From Microtetraspora glauca (GTDB taxonomy: Bacteria; Actinomycetota; Actinomycetes; Streptomycetales; Streptomycetaceae), in assembly GCA_000721275.1 (NCBI GenBank), contig JOFO01000053.1:1-35882 (forward strand): a stretch of 35,882 nucleotides of DNA, written 5' to 3'. Under the pieces are notes generated by a model. The model saw only the letters and a list, made by a program, of their open reading frames with translations, was not told the DNA's origin and made no database searches. Below, piece after piece: positions 21,424-30,110 of the stretch. Each line of letters opens with the position of its first letter. Within the stretch, counting starts at the first letter, position 1. The position numbers and the translations under genes are program-made.

Positions 21424-22764
21424 ATGGCGACGGCCGTGACGACGGCGCCGGTCCTCGCGGGGACGCCGGACGCCCGGGAGTGGGCGCGCCGGGCCGGCGC
21501 GCTCTCCCCGGTCCTGGCGGTGATCGCGCTGCTCCTGGTGCCGGGCGGCGGCGGGGCGGAGGGCGGGACCGGCGGCACGGGCACGGTCGCCGACGCGGCC
21601 TCGGGCCTGCTGGTGCTGGTGTGTCTGGTCCGGGTCGTGCGGGGCGGCGCCCGGCCGCTGACCCGGACGGCGGCGGTGGTGCTGGGGCTGCCGGTCCTCG
21701 GGATCTGCCTGGCGGCGGTCACCTCGAACGACCCGGCGTCGAGCCTGCCGGGCGTCGCCCGCTACGTGCAGGTGTTCGTGCTGGTCCCGGCGGCGGTGCT
21801 GCTGACGGTCCGGGACCGGCGGGACTTCGCGCTGGTGGCGTGGGCGCTGGTGGCGCTGGCGCTGCTCCAGGGCGCGGTGGGCGTGACGCAGTACCTGACG
21901 GGGACGGGTGCCTCGTACCAGGGCGAGGACGTCCGGGCGGTGGGCACCTTCGGGGCGACCGACGTGATGGGCATGGCGACGGTGGTGGCGTACGGCCTGG
22001 TGATCGCGACCGGGATGGCGCTCGGCGCCCCGGCGGGGCGGACCCGGACGGCGGCGCTGGTCTGCGCGGTGCTGCTGGTGGTGCCGCTGACGCTGTCGTT
22101 CAGCCGGGGCGCGTGGATCGCGACCGTGCTGGCCTGCGGGATCCAGCTGCTGCTCGGCGGGGTGCGGCGGGCGGCGAAGGTGGCGCTCGCGGTGGGCGCG
22201 CTGGCGGTGGTGCTGGTCGGCGGGCTGGGGATCGGCTCGGCGATGGTGAAGGAGCGGGTCGCCAGCATCACGCGGGTGACGGCGGCGCCGGACCAGTCGG
22301 TGACGGACCGGTACACGATGTGGGCGGCGGCCGGGCGGATGTGGGCGGCGGAGCCGCTGACCGGGGTGGGACTGAAGGGCTTCCCGCAGTACCGGGACGC
22401 GCACGCGTCCGTGGCGCTGTCCTCCGGCAGCGACACCGCCGGCGCGGGCGCGGGCTTCCGCAGGCAGCCACTGCTGTCGCCGCACAACATGTACCTGCTG
22501 GTCCTCAGCGAGCAGGGGCTGATCGGGCTGGTGGCGCTGGCGGGGAGCTGGCTGGCGCTGCTGGCGGGCGCGCTGCGGCGGCGCCGGTCGGGCGCGGACT
22601 GCGCGCTGGTCGCGACCGGGCTGCTCGCCTGGCAGCTGATCGACTTCTGCTACGCGGACATCGGCGGCCCGTCGACGGTGCTGATGTCGGTGGTGTTCGG
22701 GCTGGCCGCCTGGTGGGCGCTGGCGCCGGGCCGCGAGGGCGCCGCGGAGGTGCGCGGTGCGTGA
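21424..22764 (+). CDS. O-antigen ligase / Wzy-type polymerase family membrane protein
   Basis: The 446-residue protein begins two bases after the previous stop and has about ten to twelve membrane spans. The Wzy_C-type signature is visible as S225-F-S-R-G-A-W-I, followed by a large external loop and P-H-N-M-Y-L-L-V-L-S-E-Q-G-L-I-G-L, as in O-antigen ligases and polymerases. In a Wzx/Wzy pathway it would join repeat units on the outer face of the membrane; attaching the chain to another acceptor is the alternative role of the same fold. It overlaps the flippase start by eight bases. Confidence 0.85.
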   Translation: MATAVTTAPVLAGTPDAREWARRAGALSPVLAVIALLLVPGGGGAEGGTGGTGTVADAASGLLVLVCLVRVVRGGARPLTRTAAVVLGLPVLGICLAAVTSNDPASSLPGVARYVQVFVLVPAAVLLTVRDRRDFALVAWALVALALLQGAVGVTQYLTGTGASYQGEDVRAVGTFGATDVMGMATVVAYGLVIATGMALGAPAGRTRTAALVCAVLLVVPLTLSFSRGAWIATVLACGIQLLLGGVRRAAKVALAVGALAVVLVGGLGIGSAMVKERVASITRVTAAPDQSVTDRYTMWAAAGRMWAAEPLTGVGLKGFPQYRDAHASVALSSGSDTAGAGAGFRRQPLLSPHNMYLLVLSEQGLIGLVALAGSWLALLAGALRRRRSGADCALVATGLLAWQLIDFCYADIGGPSTVLMSVVFGLAAWWALAPGREGAAEVRGA

Positions 22765-24790
22765 CCCGTGGGCCGGTCCGCCGGATCCCACGGACGCGTG
22801 CGCCGCGCCCCCGGGGAGCGGCGGCGCCGGTGCCGTACCGCCGTGTCCGCCGGGCCCGCAGCCCGGCGAACCCCTGACCGACCCCTGGACCCCGATGCCC
22901 CCGGACGCCACGGACTCCCCGTGCGCCCCGGGGGCCGCCGTGCTGCCGGGGGCCGGGCCCCCGGCGCCCGCCGCCGACGTGTGGGCGTCCGCGCCCGGAC
23001 CGGCCGGCGGCGCGGCGGAGCCGCCCGCCGGGACGGCGACGGGGGCGGCGACCGCCACGCTCACGCCGCCGCGGGCCGGGCGGCGGGCGCACGCCCGGGC
23101 GAAGGCGCCGGCGGCCGGCGGCCAGGGCCGGGGGTTCCTCGCGAAGGCGGCGGCGGTGACGGCGGGGCTGACGGCCGTCGGGGCGGTGCTCGGTCTGGTC
23201 CGGGACCAGATCCTCGCCGGGTACTTCGGCGCGGGCGCGGAGACGGACGCGTTCCTGGTGGCGTGGACGGTGCCGGAGTTCGCGTCGACGCTGCTGATCG
23301 AGGACGCGATGGCACTGATCCTGGTGCCGGCGTTCGCACGGGCGCTGGCCCGGCGGCCGGGCGCGCTGTCCGGGGCGGATCCGGTGCGGGAGCTCGTCCG
23401 GGGGACGCTGCCGCGGCTGACGCTCGGCGTCGGGGCGGTCGCCGCCGCGCTGGTCGTGGCCGCCCCGGCGGTCGTGGGGCTGCTGGCGCCCGGGCTGTCC
23501 GACCCGGGGCTCGCGGTGGACTGCACGCGGCTGACGGCGACCTGCGTGCTGACGTTCGCGCTGGTCGGCTACTGCTCGGCGGCGCTGCGGGCGCACCACG
23601 TGTTCCTGCCGCCGGCCGCGATCTACGTGGCGTACAACGTCGGGATCATCGGCACGATGGTACTGCTGCGCGAGCCGTGGGGGGTGCGGTCGGCCGCCGC
23701 CGGGGTCGCGGCCGGCGGGGTGCTGATGGTGCTGGTGCAGGCGCCGTCGCTGGTGCGGGCGCTGCGGGCGCGGCCGGTGCCGGCACCGGAGCCGGAGGCC
23801 CTGGCGCCGGGGCTCGGCGCGGAGGGGCGGCTCGTGGTGTTCGGGCTGATCGCCCCGGTGGTCGCCTTCTCGCTGACCCGCCAGTCGCAGACGCTGGTCG
23901 AGCGGTTCCTGGCGGCGCCGCTGCCGTCGGGGGCGATCTCGCACCTGAACTACGCGCAGAAGATCGCGCAGATGCCGATGATGCTGTCGCTGATGCTGTG
24001 CACGGTCAGCTTCCCGGTGGTCGCGCGGGCGCTGGCCGCCGGTGACCCGGAGGGGGCGCGGCGGCGGGTCGAGCGGGATCTGCTGCTGGCGGCGGTGGTG
24101 GTCCTGGTGGGCGCCTCCGTGGTGATCGCCGCCGCCCCGAAGATCGTCGAACTGCTCTTCCAGCGCGGCGAGTTCGACCGTACGGACACGGTCGCCACGG
24201 CCTCCGTCATGCGGGTGTACGCGCTCGGGCTGCTCGGCCAGACCATGGTCGGCGCCCTCGTCCGCTGCTACTTCTCCGCGGCCCGCCCGCTCTGGTACCC
24301 GGCCGCCGCGATGGGCGCCGGGCTCGCCGTCACCGCCGCCGCCGGGGTGGCGGGCGCCGCCGCCTGGGGCGCCGTGGGCCTGGCCGCCGCCAACGCCCTC
24401 GGCATCACCGTGACCGCCGTGCTGCTGCTGCGCGGCGCCCACCGGCAGACCGTCCCGGTCCGCGCGGACCGGCTCGGCGAGGGCCTGCTGCAGCTCGCCA
24501 CCGCCGCCGCCTGGGCGACCGGCGCGGGCTGGCTGTGCTCGGTGGCGATCGGCCCGCCACTGATCTCCCTCGCCGTCGCCGGCCTGGTCGTCGCCGGCGT
24601 GTTCCTGCTCTTCCTCGCCTGCGCCGGCAAGGCGCCGGAGATCCCTCCCCTCCCCCACCGCTCGACCCGACGCCGAAGGACCGCCCATGCCCGCCCCCAC
24701 CGCGCTGCGCCGCCTGCTGCCGAAGCCGCCCCTGTGGGCGAAGCCGCCCCTGTGGGTGGCGATGTACCACTCGGTCACCGACACCGCTGA
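22757..24790 (+). CDS. MurJ/MviN-type lipid-linked oligosaccharide flippase
   Basis: The 677-residue product starts with a Pro/Ala/Gly-rich cytoplasmic tail of about 115 residues, followed by some 14 membrane spans of the MOP superfamily. MurJ-like features are G-L-V-R-D-Q-I-L-A-G-Y-F-G-A-G near 150-165, the A-F-L-V-A-W-T-V-P-E-F segment, and Q-R-G-E-F-D-R-T-D-T. In this operon it most likely flips the polyprenyl-linked repeat unit (the Wzx role) rather than lipid II, though the fold is of the MurJ branch. The last 104 bases overlap the start of the deacetylase gene, so the final 34 residues (Arg/Ala/Pro-rich) are dual-coded. The long disordered head is unusual. Confidence 0.88.
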   Translation: MRDPWAGPPDPTDACAAPPGSGGAGAVPPCPPGPQPGEPLTDPWTPMPPDATDSPCAPGAAVLPGAGPPAPAADVWASAPGPAGGAAEPPAGTATGAATATLTPPRAGRRAHARAKAPAAGGQGRGFLAKAAAVTAGLTAVGAVLGLVRDQILAGYFGAGAETDAFLVAWTVPEFASTLLIEDAMALILVPAFARALARRPGALSGADPVRELVRGTLPRLTLGVGAVAAALVVAAPAVVGLLAPGLSDPGLAVDCTRLTATCVLTFALVGYCSAALRAHHVFLPPAAIYVAYNVGIIGTMVLLREPWGVRSAAAGVAAGGVLMVLVQAPSLVRALRARPVPAPEPEALAPGLGAEGRLVVFGLIAPVVAFSLTRQSQTLVERFLAAPLPSGAISHLNYAQKIAQMPMMLSLMLCTVSFPVVARALAAGDPEGARRRVERDLLLAAVVVLVGASVVIAAAPKIVELLFQRGEFDRTDTVATASVMRVYALGLLGQTMVGALVRCYFSAARPLWYPAAAMGAGLAVTAAAGVAGAAAWGAVGLAAANALGITVTAVLLLRGAHRQTVPVRADRLGEGLLQLATAAAWATGAGWLCSVAIGPPLISLAVAGLVVAGVFLLFLACAGKAPEIPPLPHRSTRRRRTAHARPHRAAPPAAEAAPVGEAAPVGGDVPLGHRHR

Positions 24791-25490
24791 CGACCCGTAC
24801 GGGGTGACGGTCTCCCCGGTGCGCTTCGCCCGGCAGCTGCACTGGCTGGGCGACCGGGGGCTGCGCGGCGTGTCGGTGCGCGAACTGCTCGACGCGACGG
24901 CCGAGGGGCGGGCGAAGGGGCTGGTCGGCCTCACCTTCGACGACGGGTACGCCGACTTCCTCGACTCGGCGCTGCCGCTGCTGCGCCGGCACTCCTTCAC
25001 CGCCACCGTGTACGTGCTGCCGGGCCGGCTCGGCGGCGTCAACGACTGGGACGCCGACGGCCCGCGCAAGCCGCTGCTCACCGAGGAGGGCATCGAGCGG
25101 ATCGTCGCCGCCGGCATGGAGATCGGCTCGCACGGGCTGACGCACCGGCGGCTGACGGAGGCCGACGACGCCACGCTCGCCGACGAGACCCGGCGCTCCC
25201 GGGCCCTGCTGGAGGAGATCACCGGCGGCCCGGTGGACGGCTTCTGCTACCCGTACGGCGCGGTCGACCCGCGGGTGGTGCGGGCCGTGCGCAAGGCCGG
25301 CTACCGCTACGCCTGCGGCATCGACCCCGGCCCGCTCACCAGCGCGCACGCCCTGCCGCGCGTCCACATCGGCGAGACCGACACCTCGTGGCGGCTCACC
25401 GCCAAGCGGGCCCTGCACCCGCTGCGCCGCCGACACCCCGCCGAGCTGATCCCCGCCCGCTCGGGCCCGGCCGCGGTGGTGCTGGGATGA
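24687..25490 (+). CDS. Polysaccharide deacetylase (NodB/CE4 family)
   Basis: The ATG at 24687 has GAAGGA six bases upstream; a later ATG at 24762 (M-Y-H-S-V) would avoid the overlap with the flippase gene but lacks such a site. The 267-residue enzyme shows NodB motif 1 T83-F-D-D-G87 (Asp85 base, Asp86 metal ligand), motif 2 S-H149-G-L-T-H153 (metal ligands) and F-C-Y-P-Y-G as motif 3. Family members remove N- or O-acetyl groups from glycans. No signal peptide or membrane span is present, so it may act on the lipid-linked unit inside the cell, which is unusual for CE4 enzymes. It ends in an ATGA overlap with the next glycosyltransferase. Confidence 0.88.
   Translation: MPAPTALRRLLPKPPLWAKPPLWVAMYHSVTDTADDPYGVTVSPVRFARQLHWLGDRGLRGVSVRELLDATAEGRAKGLVGLTFDDGYADFLDSALPLLRRHSFTATVYVLPGRLGGVNDWDADGPRKPLLTEEGIERIVAAGMEIGSHGLTHRRLTEADDATLADETRRSRALLEEITGGPVDGFCYPYGAVDPRVVRAVRKAGYRYACGIDPGPLTSAHALPRVHIGETDTSWRLTAKRALHPLRRRHPAELIPARSGPAAVVLG
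24721..24756 (+). repeat. Perfect 18-bp tandem duplication in a dual-coding overlap
   Basis: Positions 24721-24738 and 24739-24756 are identical. They duplicate six residues in both overlapping frames: E-A-A-P-V-G in the flippase tail and K-P-P-L-W-A/V in the deacetylase start. Confidence 0.95.
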
Positions 25491-26626
25491 GGGTGCTGCA
25501 CGTCATCACGGGGCTCGGCATCGGCGGCGCCGAGCAGCAGCTGCGGCTGCTGCTGCGCCATCTTCCCGTCCAGGGGCGGGTGGTGACGCTCACCAACCCG
25601 GGGCCGGTCGCGGCCGGCATCGAGGCCGACGGCACGCCCGTCACCCACCTCGGCATGGCCGGGAACCGGGACCTGGGCGCGCTGCCCCGGCTCGCCCGGC
25701 TGGTCCGCGACGGCGGCTACGACCTCGTCCACACCCACCTCTACCGGGCGTGCGTCTACGGCCGGCTCGCCGCCCGGCTGGGCGGGGTCCGCCGGGTGAT
25801 CGCCACCGAGCACTCGCTCGGCACCTCGCAGATCGAGGGCCGCCCGCTGTCGGCGGGCACCCGCGCCCTGTACCTGGCGTCGGAGCGGCTCGGCACCGCG
25901 ACGGTCGCCGTGTCGGCGAGCGTGGCCCGCCGGCTCGCCGACTGGGGCGTGGCGCCGGACCGGATCGAGGTGGTGCCGAACGGCATCGAGACCCGCCGCT
26001 TCGCCTTCGTCCCGCGCGCCCGCCGCCTCACCCGGGGCGTCCTCGGCATCCCCGAGGACGCGTTCGTGGTCGGCGGGGTGGGGCGGCTGGCGCCCGGGAA
26101 GCGGTTCGACCGGCTGATCCGGGCCGTGGCCGAGGTCCCGGACGCCCGGCTGCTGCTCGTCGGCGACGGCGAGCGGCGCGAGGAGCTGCGCGCGCTGGCC
26201 CGCGACCGCGGCGCCGCCGGCCGCGTCCACTTCTTCGGCGCCTGCGAGGACCCGCCGGCGCACGGCCCGGCCGGACCGATGCTGCCCGAACTCCTCGCCG
26301 CCATGGACGTGTTCGTGTCGACGTCGCCGGACGAGACGTTCGGGCTCGCCGTCGTCGAGGCGCTCGCCGCCGGGCTGCCGGTGCTGTACGTGGCGTGCCC
26401 GGCGATCGAGGACCTGCCGGCCGACGCGGCACCGGGCGCCCGCCGGATCGGCACGTCGGTGCCCGAGCTGGCCGGCGCGCTGCGCGAGCTGCGGGCCGCG
26501 CACGTGCCCGGCCGGCCGGCGCGGCTGCCGGTGCCCGCCGCCGCCCGCCGCTACGACATCGCCCGCAGCGCCGACCGGCTGATGGCCCTGTACGACCGGG
26601 CCGTCCACAGCCGCCCCGGCCCCTGA
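25487..26626 (+). CDS. GT4 family glycosyltransferase (second)
   Basis: The 379-residue GT-B enzyme begins M-R-V-L-H-V-I-T-G-L-G-I-G-G-A-E-Q, the typical family 4 acceptor-lobe loop. It has H-T-H-L-Y-R-A in the N-lobe, V-V-P-N-G-I-E before the hinge, V-G-R-L-A-P-G-K-R in the donor lobe and the motif E283-T-F-G-L-A-V-V-E291. It would add a second or later sugar to the repeat unit. Its start overlaps the deacetylase stop (ATGA). It differs clearly from the first GT4 enzyme of the operon, so the repeat unit probably contains at least three sugars counting the initiating one. Confidence 0.9.
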   Translation: MRVLHVITGLGIGGAEQQLRLLLRHLPVQGRVVTLTNPGPVAAGIEADGTPVTHLGMAGNRDLGALPRLARLVRDGGYDLVHTHLYRACVYGRLAARLGGVRRVIATEHSLGTSQIEGRPLSAGTRALYLASERLGTATVAVSASVARRLADWGVAPDRIEVVPNGIETRRFAFVPRARRLTRGVLGIPEDAFVVGGVGRLAPGKRFDRLIRAVAEVPDARLLLVGDGERREELRALARDRGAAGRVHFFGACEDPPAHGPAGPMLPELLAAMDVFVSTSPDETFGLAVVEALAAGLPVLYVACPAIEDLPADAAPGARRIGTSVPELAGALRELRAAHVPGRPARLPVPAAARRYDIARSADRLMALYDRAVHSRPGP

Positions 26627-26672
26627 ACACCCGTCCTCCCGACCCCTGCCCGTCCCACCGAGAGAGCCCGTC

Positions 26673-27329
26673 ATGACCACCACCCCACCCCGCGCCGTCC
26701 GCCTGCCCGCCCGACTGCGCGCCCCCGGCCGCTGGGCGGTGCTGCCCGCCGCCGCCGTCGCCGGGGCCGCGCTCGGCGGCGGCTACGGCGTCCTCACCAC
26801 GCCCGAGTACGCGGCGACCAGTTACGTCATCGTCGTCCCCGGCGAGAAGTCCGACCCGGCGGCGGCCCTCGGCTTCGCCCAGGCGTACGGGCGGGTCGCC
26901 ACCGACATCGCGGTGACCGGCGACGCCCAGGTGTGGGCGGGCGTCACGGCCGCCGCCCTCCGCGAGAGCGTGACCGCGGAGACCTCGCCGGACGCGCCGA
27001 TGATCTCGATCACCGCGCGCGCCCCGAAGGCCGCGCAGGCGGTGTCGATCGCCGACGGCGTGGCCCGCTCGCTGGTCGTCAACTCCTCGCACGTGGCCGG
27101 CAGCACCGGCGTGAAGGTCGTGCAGTTCTCCCGGGCGACGAAGCCGACCACCCCCGTGTCGCCGTCCGCGCCGCTGTCCGCACTGGTCGGCGCCTGCGCC
27201 GGCGGGCTGCTCGGCGGCCTCGCGCTGCTGGTCCGGCCGAAGCGGCCGGCCGGCCGCGCCGAGGGCCGCCACTCCCGCCCGGCCGTGCCCGCGCCCGCCG
27301 CCCACCAGCCGGCACCGGAGGCGGTGTGA
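26673..27329 (+). CDS. Wzz/YveK-like chain-length or co-polymerase protein
   Basis: The 218-residue protein has two membrane spans (about 22-42 and 172-190) around an external domain of about 130 residues, with a short basic C-tail. The entry sequence T-T-P-E-Y-A-A-T-S-Y-V-I-V-V and the helical middle resemble the polysaccharide co-polymerase (Wzz) family that sets chain length with the polymerase. The Pro-rich motif usual just before the second span appears as P-T-T-P-V-S-P-S-A-P. No kinase domain is attached. The ATG at 26673 follows GAGAGAG; the gene overlaps the acetyltransferase start. Confidence 0.8.
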   Translation: MTTTPPRAVRLPARLRAPGRWAVLPAAAVAGAALGGGYGVLTTPEYAATSYVIVVPGEKSDPAAALGFAQAYGRVATDIAVTGDAQVWAGVTAAALRESVTAETSPDAPMISITARAPKAAQAVSIADGVARSLVVNSSHVAGSTGVKVVQFSRATKPTTPVSPSAPLSALVGACAGGLLGGLALLVRPKRPAGRAEGRHSRPAVPAPAAHQPAPEAV

Positions 27330-28468
27330 CCTTGGCAGACGCACTGCGGACCGAGGTCTGCCGCGACACCGGGGGCTTCGGGCGGCTGGCGGCCGAGTGG
27401 ACCGGTCTGTACGGGCGCTGCTCCTCGGCGACCCCGTTCCAGTCCCACTCCTGGCTGCACTCCTGGTGGCTCTCGTACGGGCGTCCCGGCGCCCTCCGGG
27501 TGGTGCTGGTACGCGACGGGGCGGGCGCGCTGGTGGCGGCGGCGCCCCTGATGCGGGCGCGCGGGCCGCTGCCGGTGCTGACCCAGCTCGGCGGCGCCAT
27601 CACCGACTTCACGGACGTCCTCCTCGACGACGCGCACCCGGAGGCGGCCGGCGCGCTGGCCGCCGCGATCGCCCGCACGGCCCGGGGCGCGGTCGTGGAC
27701 CTGCGGGAGGTGCGGCCCGGCGCCGCCGCCGAACGGGTCTTCGCCGCGTGGGCCGGTCCGCGCCGCCGGCTCCCCGACTCGCTCTGCCTGGAACTGCCCG
27801 CCGTCCCCATGGAGGGCCTGCTGGAACGCATGCCGTCCGGGAAGGCGCAGCGGGTCCGCGCCAAGCTGCGCAAGCTCGACGCGCTCGGCATCGACGCGCA
27901 CGTGGTGACCGGTCCCGACGTGCCCGCCGCCCTCGACCGGCTGCTCACCCTCCACCAGCTCCAGTGGCGGGGCCGCGGGGTCACCGCCGAGCACACCAGC
28001 GAGCGGTTCGCCCAGCACCTGGCGCGGGCGGTGCGGCCGATGGTGGAGCGCGGCGACGCGATGGTCACCGAGTTCCGGCTCGGCGGCGACGTCGTCGCCG
28101 CCGACCTCACCCTGATGTCCCCGCGGCTCGCCGGCGGCTATCTGTACGGCGCCGACCCGGTGCTGCGCGAGCGCAAGGTCGACGTCGCGGCGATGCTGCT
28201 GCGGCACGGGGCCCGGGAGACCAGCGCGGGCGGCCGGGCCACGCTCAGCATGCTGCGGGGCAGCGAACCGTACAAGCACCACTGGCGCCCGGAGCCGGTC
28301 CGCAACCGGCGGCTGCTGCTCGCCGGCCGCGCCGCGGCCCCGCTGCTGTGGCTCCACGCGGGCGCGGCGGACGCGCGGCGCTGGGCGGCCCGGCAGGCGC
28401 GGGAGCGGGCCTGGGCCGGCCGGCTCGCCGCCCGCCTGCCCGGCCGCGCCCCCGCGTCCGGCGGCTGA
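27326..28468 (+). CDS. GNAT-fold acyltransferase, CelD/BcsL (PF13480-like) type
   Basis: The GTG at 27326 overlaps the previous stop and gives 380 residues. The N-terminal part has the [11 protein letters not shown] segment typical of this group. The later half has [14 protein letters not shown] near 210, a core strand [13 protein letters not shown] and a C-terminal Y-K-H-H-W-R-P. Proteins of this type occur in cellulose and exopolysaccharide clusters and are thought to acylate sugars or their carriers. It is cytosolic, possibly membrane-associated. It is the last gene of the operon and is only three bases from the end of the convergent stalked GH26-like gene. Confidence 0.82.
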   Translation: MTLADALRTEVCRDTGGFGRLAAEWTGLYGRCSSATPFQSHSWLHSWWLSYGRPGALRVVLVRDGAGALVAAAPLMRARGPLPVLTQLGGAITDFTDVLLDDAHPEAAGALAAAIARTARGAVVDLREVRPGAAAERVFAAWAGPRRRLPDSLCLELPAVPMEGLLERMPSGKAQRVRAKLRKLDALGIDAHVVTGPDVPAALDRLLTLHQLQWRGRGVTAEHTSERFAQHLARAVRPMVERGDAMVTEFRLGGDVVAADLTLMSPRLAGGYLYGADPVLRERKVDVAAMLLRHGARETSAGGRATLSMLRGSEPYKHHWRPEPVRNRRLLLAGRAAAPLLWLHAGAADARRWAARQARERAWAGRLAARLPGRAPASGG

Positions 28469-28471
28469 CCG

Positions 28472-30058
28472 TCAGAAGGGCCAGACGCCGTTCAGCGCCC
28501 CCTTCCAGTCGAGGGCGGCGTCCAGGTCGGCCTTCCACCCGGTGTCCTTCGGCACGCACACGGGCCCGCCGATCCAGCTCTCCACCCAACCCCCGAGCTC
28601 GACCTTCCAGCACTCGGGCCGAGGCTCGGGCTTCGGTTCCGGCTTCGGTTCCGGCTTCGGCTCGGGCTTGGGTTCCGGCTTCGGCTCGGGCTTCGGTTCC
28701 GGCTTCGGCTCGGGCTTGGGCTCCGGCTTCGGCTCGGGCTTCGGTTCCGGCTTCGGTTCCGGCTTCGGCTCGGGCTTGGGCTCCGGCTTCGGCTCCGGCT
28801 TCGGCTCCGGCTTCGGCTCCGGCTTGGGCTCAGGCTTCGGCTCCGGCTTCGGCTCCGGCTTCGGCTCAGGCTTGGGCTCCGGCTTCGGCTCCGGCTTCGG
28901 TTCCGGCTTGGTCGGATCCACAGGGTCCACAGGATCGACCGGGTCCACCGGATCCACAGGATCGACCGGATCCACCGGGTCGACCGGGTCGACCGGGTCC
29001 ACCGGATCCACCGGGTCAACCGGATCCACCGGCACCGACGGCTCCGCCCCGTACAGCATTTCGCGGAAGACGCGGGAGGACTGCGGATTGCGGTCGCACT
29101 GCCAGACGCCGTGCGGGCAGTAGTCCGTGATCGTGTGGTAGAGCGGCTTGTGCTCGCGGATCCATTCCAGCATCCGCCGCATGTACGTCGGATTGTCGCC
29201 GTTCCGGAAGAGCCCCCATTCCGGATAGGAGATCTGCTTTCCGTGTTCGGCGGCGAAGTCGACCTGTTTCTGGAGGCCGTACGGTTCGTTCACGTGCCGG
29301 TCGAAGTCCGCGCCGGCCGGCTGGTCGTACGAGTCCATGCCGATGATGTCGACGACGTCGTCGCCCGGGTAGCACTCGGTCCACGGCACCGCGTCCCGGC
29401 CCCGGCTCGGGTTGAAGTCGAAGCGGAACCGCTGGCCGGGGACGGACCGCATGGTGGTGACGATGCGGTTCCAGTACTTCTTCCAGGCCGTCGGGTCCGG
29501 GCCGCAGCGGTGGGTGTAGGTGGTGCCGTTCATCTCCCAGCCGAGGACGAGGACCGTGTCCAGGGCTCCGGCGTCGACGAGCCGGCGGGCGAGCGTGCGG
29601 AAGTGGTGGTCGAAGTAGCCGGCCGCGCCCAGCTGGAGCTGGCGGCGTACCTCCTGGTCGGAGACCCCGGCCTCGTTGCGTTCCAGCATGGGGACGTTGA
29701 GGACGAAGATCCGGTCGGTCTTCGCGTTGCGCCAGTCGGCCCAGGCGTCGAGGAAGCCGGGCGGGCTCTCGATGTTGGACCACAGGTCGCCGGGGAGGTA
29801 CGTGTGGCCGACCCGGAGCTCCCGGCCTCCGAGCCACCGCTCCAGCTGGCGGATCCGGGTCACCCCGAGCGAACCGGAATCCAGGAAGGCGCCCATGGCG
29901 CTGGTCGCGGGGAGAGTCGGCCGGGGTTTCTCGGCGCTGGGGGGCGCGGCGGCGTGGGCGGGTGCCGACAGCACGACCGAGCCCGAGACGAGGAGGCCCG
30001 CGGCGATCACCCCCAGCCATCTGTTTCTTCTTCTCGGTGTTCCTCCGACAGGTTCCAC
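28472..30058 (-). CDS. Secreted GH26-like hydrolase with repetitive stalk and Cys-bracketed tail
   Basis: The GTG at 30056-30058 follows AAGGAG and gives 528 residues. A signal peptide (about 1-37) precedes a GH26-like domain (about 55-337) with Glu175 in L-G-W-E-M-N-G and Glu280 in S-Y-P-E-W-G-L-F as catalytic pair and the same four cysteines as its paralog at 10261-11277. Then come about twelve V-D-P units (343-378), about 25 K-P-E-P units (380-480) and a 47-residue tail with C483 and C501 ([19 protein letters not shown]). The rigid charged stalk resembles wall-spanning linkers, but there is no sorting signal. The tail may bind a wall or surface partner. It sits convergent to the polysaccharide operon, so the encoded glycan is a likely substrate or product. 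Confidence 0.85.
   Translation of the reverse strand: MEPVGGTPRRRNRWLGVIAAGLLVSGSVVLSAPAHAAAPPSAEKPRPTLPATSAMGAFLDSGSLGVTRIRQLERWLGGRELRVGHTYLPGDLWSNIESPPGFLDAWADWRNAKTDRIFVLNVPMLERNEAGVSDQEVRRQLQLGAAGYFDHHFRTLARRLVDAGALDTVLVLGWEMNGTTYTHRCGPDPTAWKKYWNRIVTTMRSVPGQRFRFDFNPSRGRDAVPWTECYPGDDVVDIIGMDSYDQPAGADFDRHVNEPYGLQKQVDFAAEHGKQISYPEWGLFRNGDNPTYMRRMLEWIREHKPLYHTITDYCPHGVWQCDRNPQSSRVFREMLYGAEPSVPVDPVDPVDPVDPVDPVDPVDPVDPVDPVDPVDPVDPVDPTKPEPKPEPKPEPKPEPKPEPKPEPKPEPKPEPKPEPKPEPKPEPKPEPKPEPKPEPKPEPKPEPKPEPKPEPKPEPKPEPKPEPKPEPKPEPKPEPRPECWKVELGGWVESWIGGPVCVPKDTGWKADLDAALDWKGALNGVWPF
28617..28912 (-). repeat. About 25 tandem 12-bp units coding K-P-E-P
   Basis: Units are variants of GGCTTCGGCTCC on the plus strand and differ only at synonymous positions. 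The array is purely tandem, without spacers. Confidence 0.95.
28913..29035 (-). repeat. About 13 tandem 9-bp units coding V-D-P
   Basis: Units are variants of GGATCCACC on the plus strand, again with synonymous differences. The array abuts the K-P-E-P array, so the stalk has two separate repeat types. Confidence 0.95.
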
Positions 30059-30081
30059 GGCAGCTCCTTCGCACGCATGCG

Positions 30082-30110
30082 ATTTGACGATCAGTCATTC
30101 CGATGTTCCG
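30082..30110 (-). promoter_or_regulatory. ECF-like promoter before the stalked hydrolase
   Basis: Minus strand CGGAAC (30105-30110) is the same -35 as at the rodlins. GTCAAA begins 16 bases downstream, so the -10 differs. It lies about 30 bases before the start codon. The -35 is part of GTTCCGAAC and of the ten-base string TTCCGAACGT, which also occurs at 18452-18461 upstream of the polysaccharide operon. Confidence 0.4.

Noticed and set aside
22757..24790. Essential lipid II flippase MurJ of the cell-wall pathway
   Set aside because: The fold is MurJ-like, but it is coupled inside an exopolysaccharide operon without mur or fts genes, so a Wzx role is more likely.
28617..29035. CRISPR-like repeat array
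   Set aside because: Units are 9 or 12 bp and contiguous, with no unique spacers and no cas genes nearby; they are in-frame coding repeats.
28542..29123. Plus-strand frame with a silk-like G-F-G-S-G repeat protein
   Set aside because: It is the antisense shadow of the K-P-E-P/V-D-P stalk. It has no ribosome site or signal peptide, and the minus-strand gene has a full hydrolase domain in phase.
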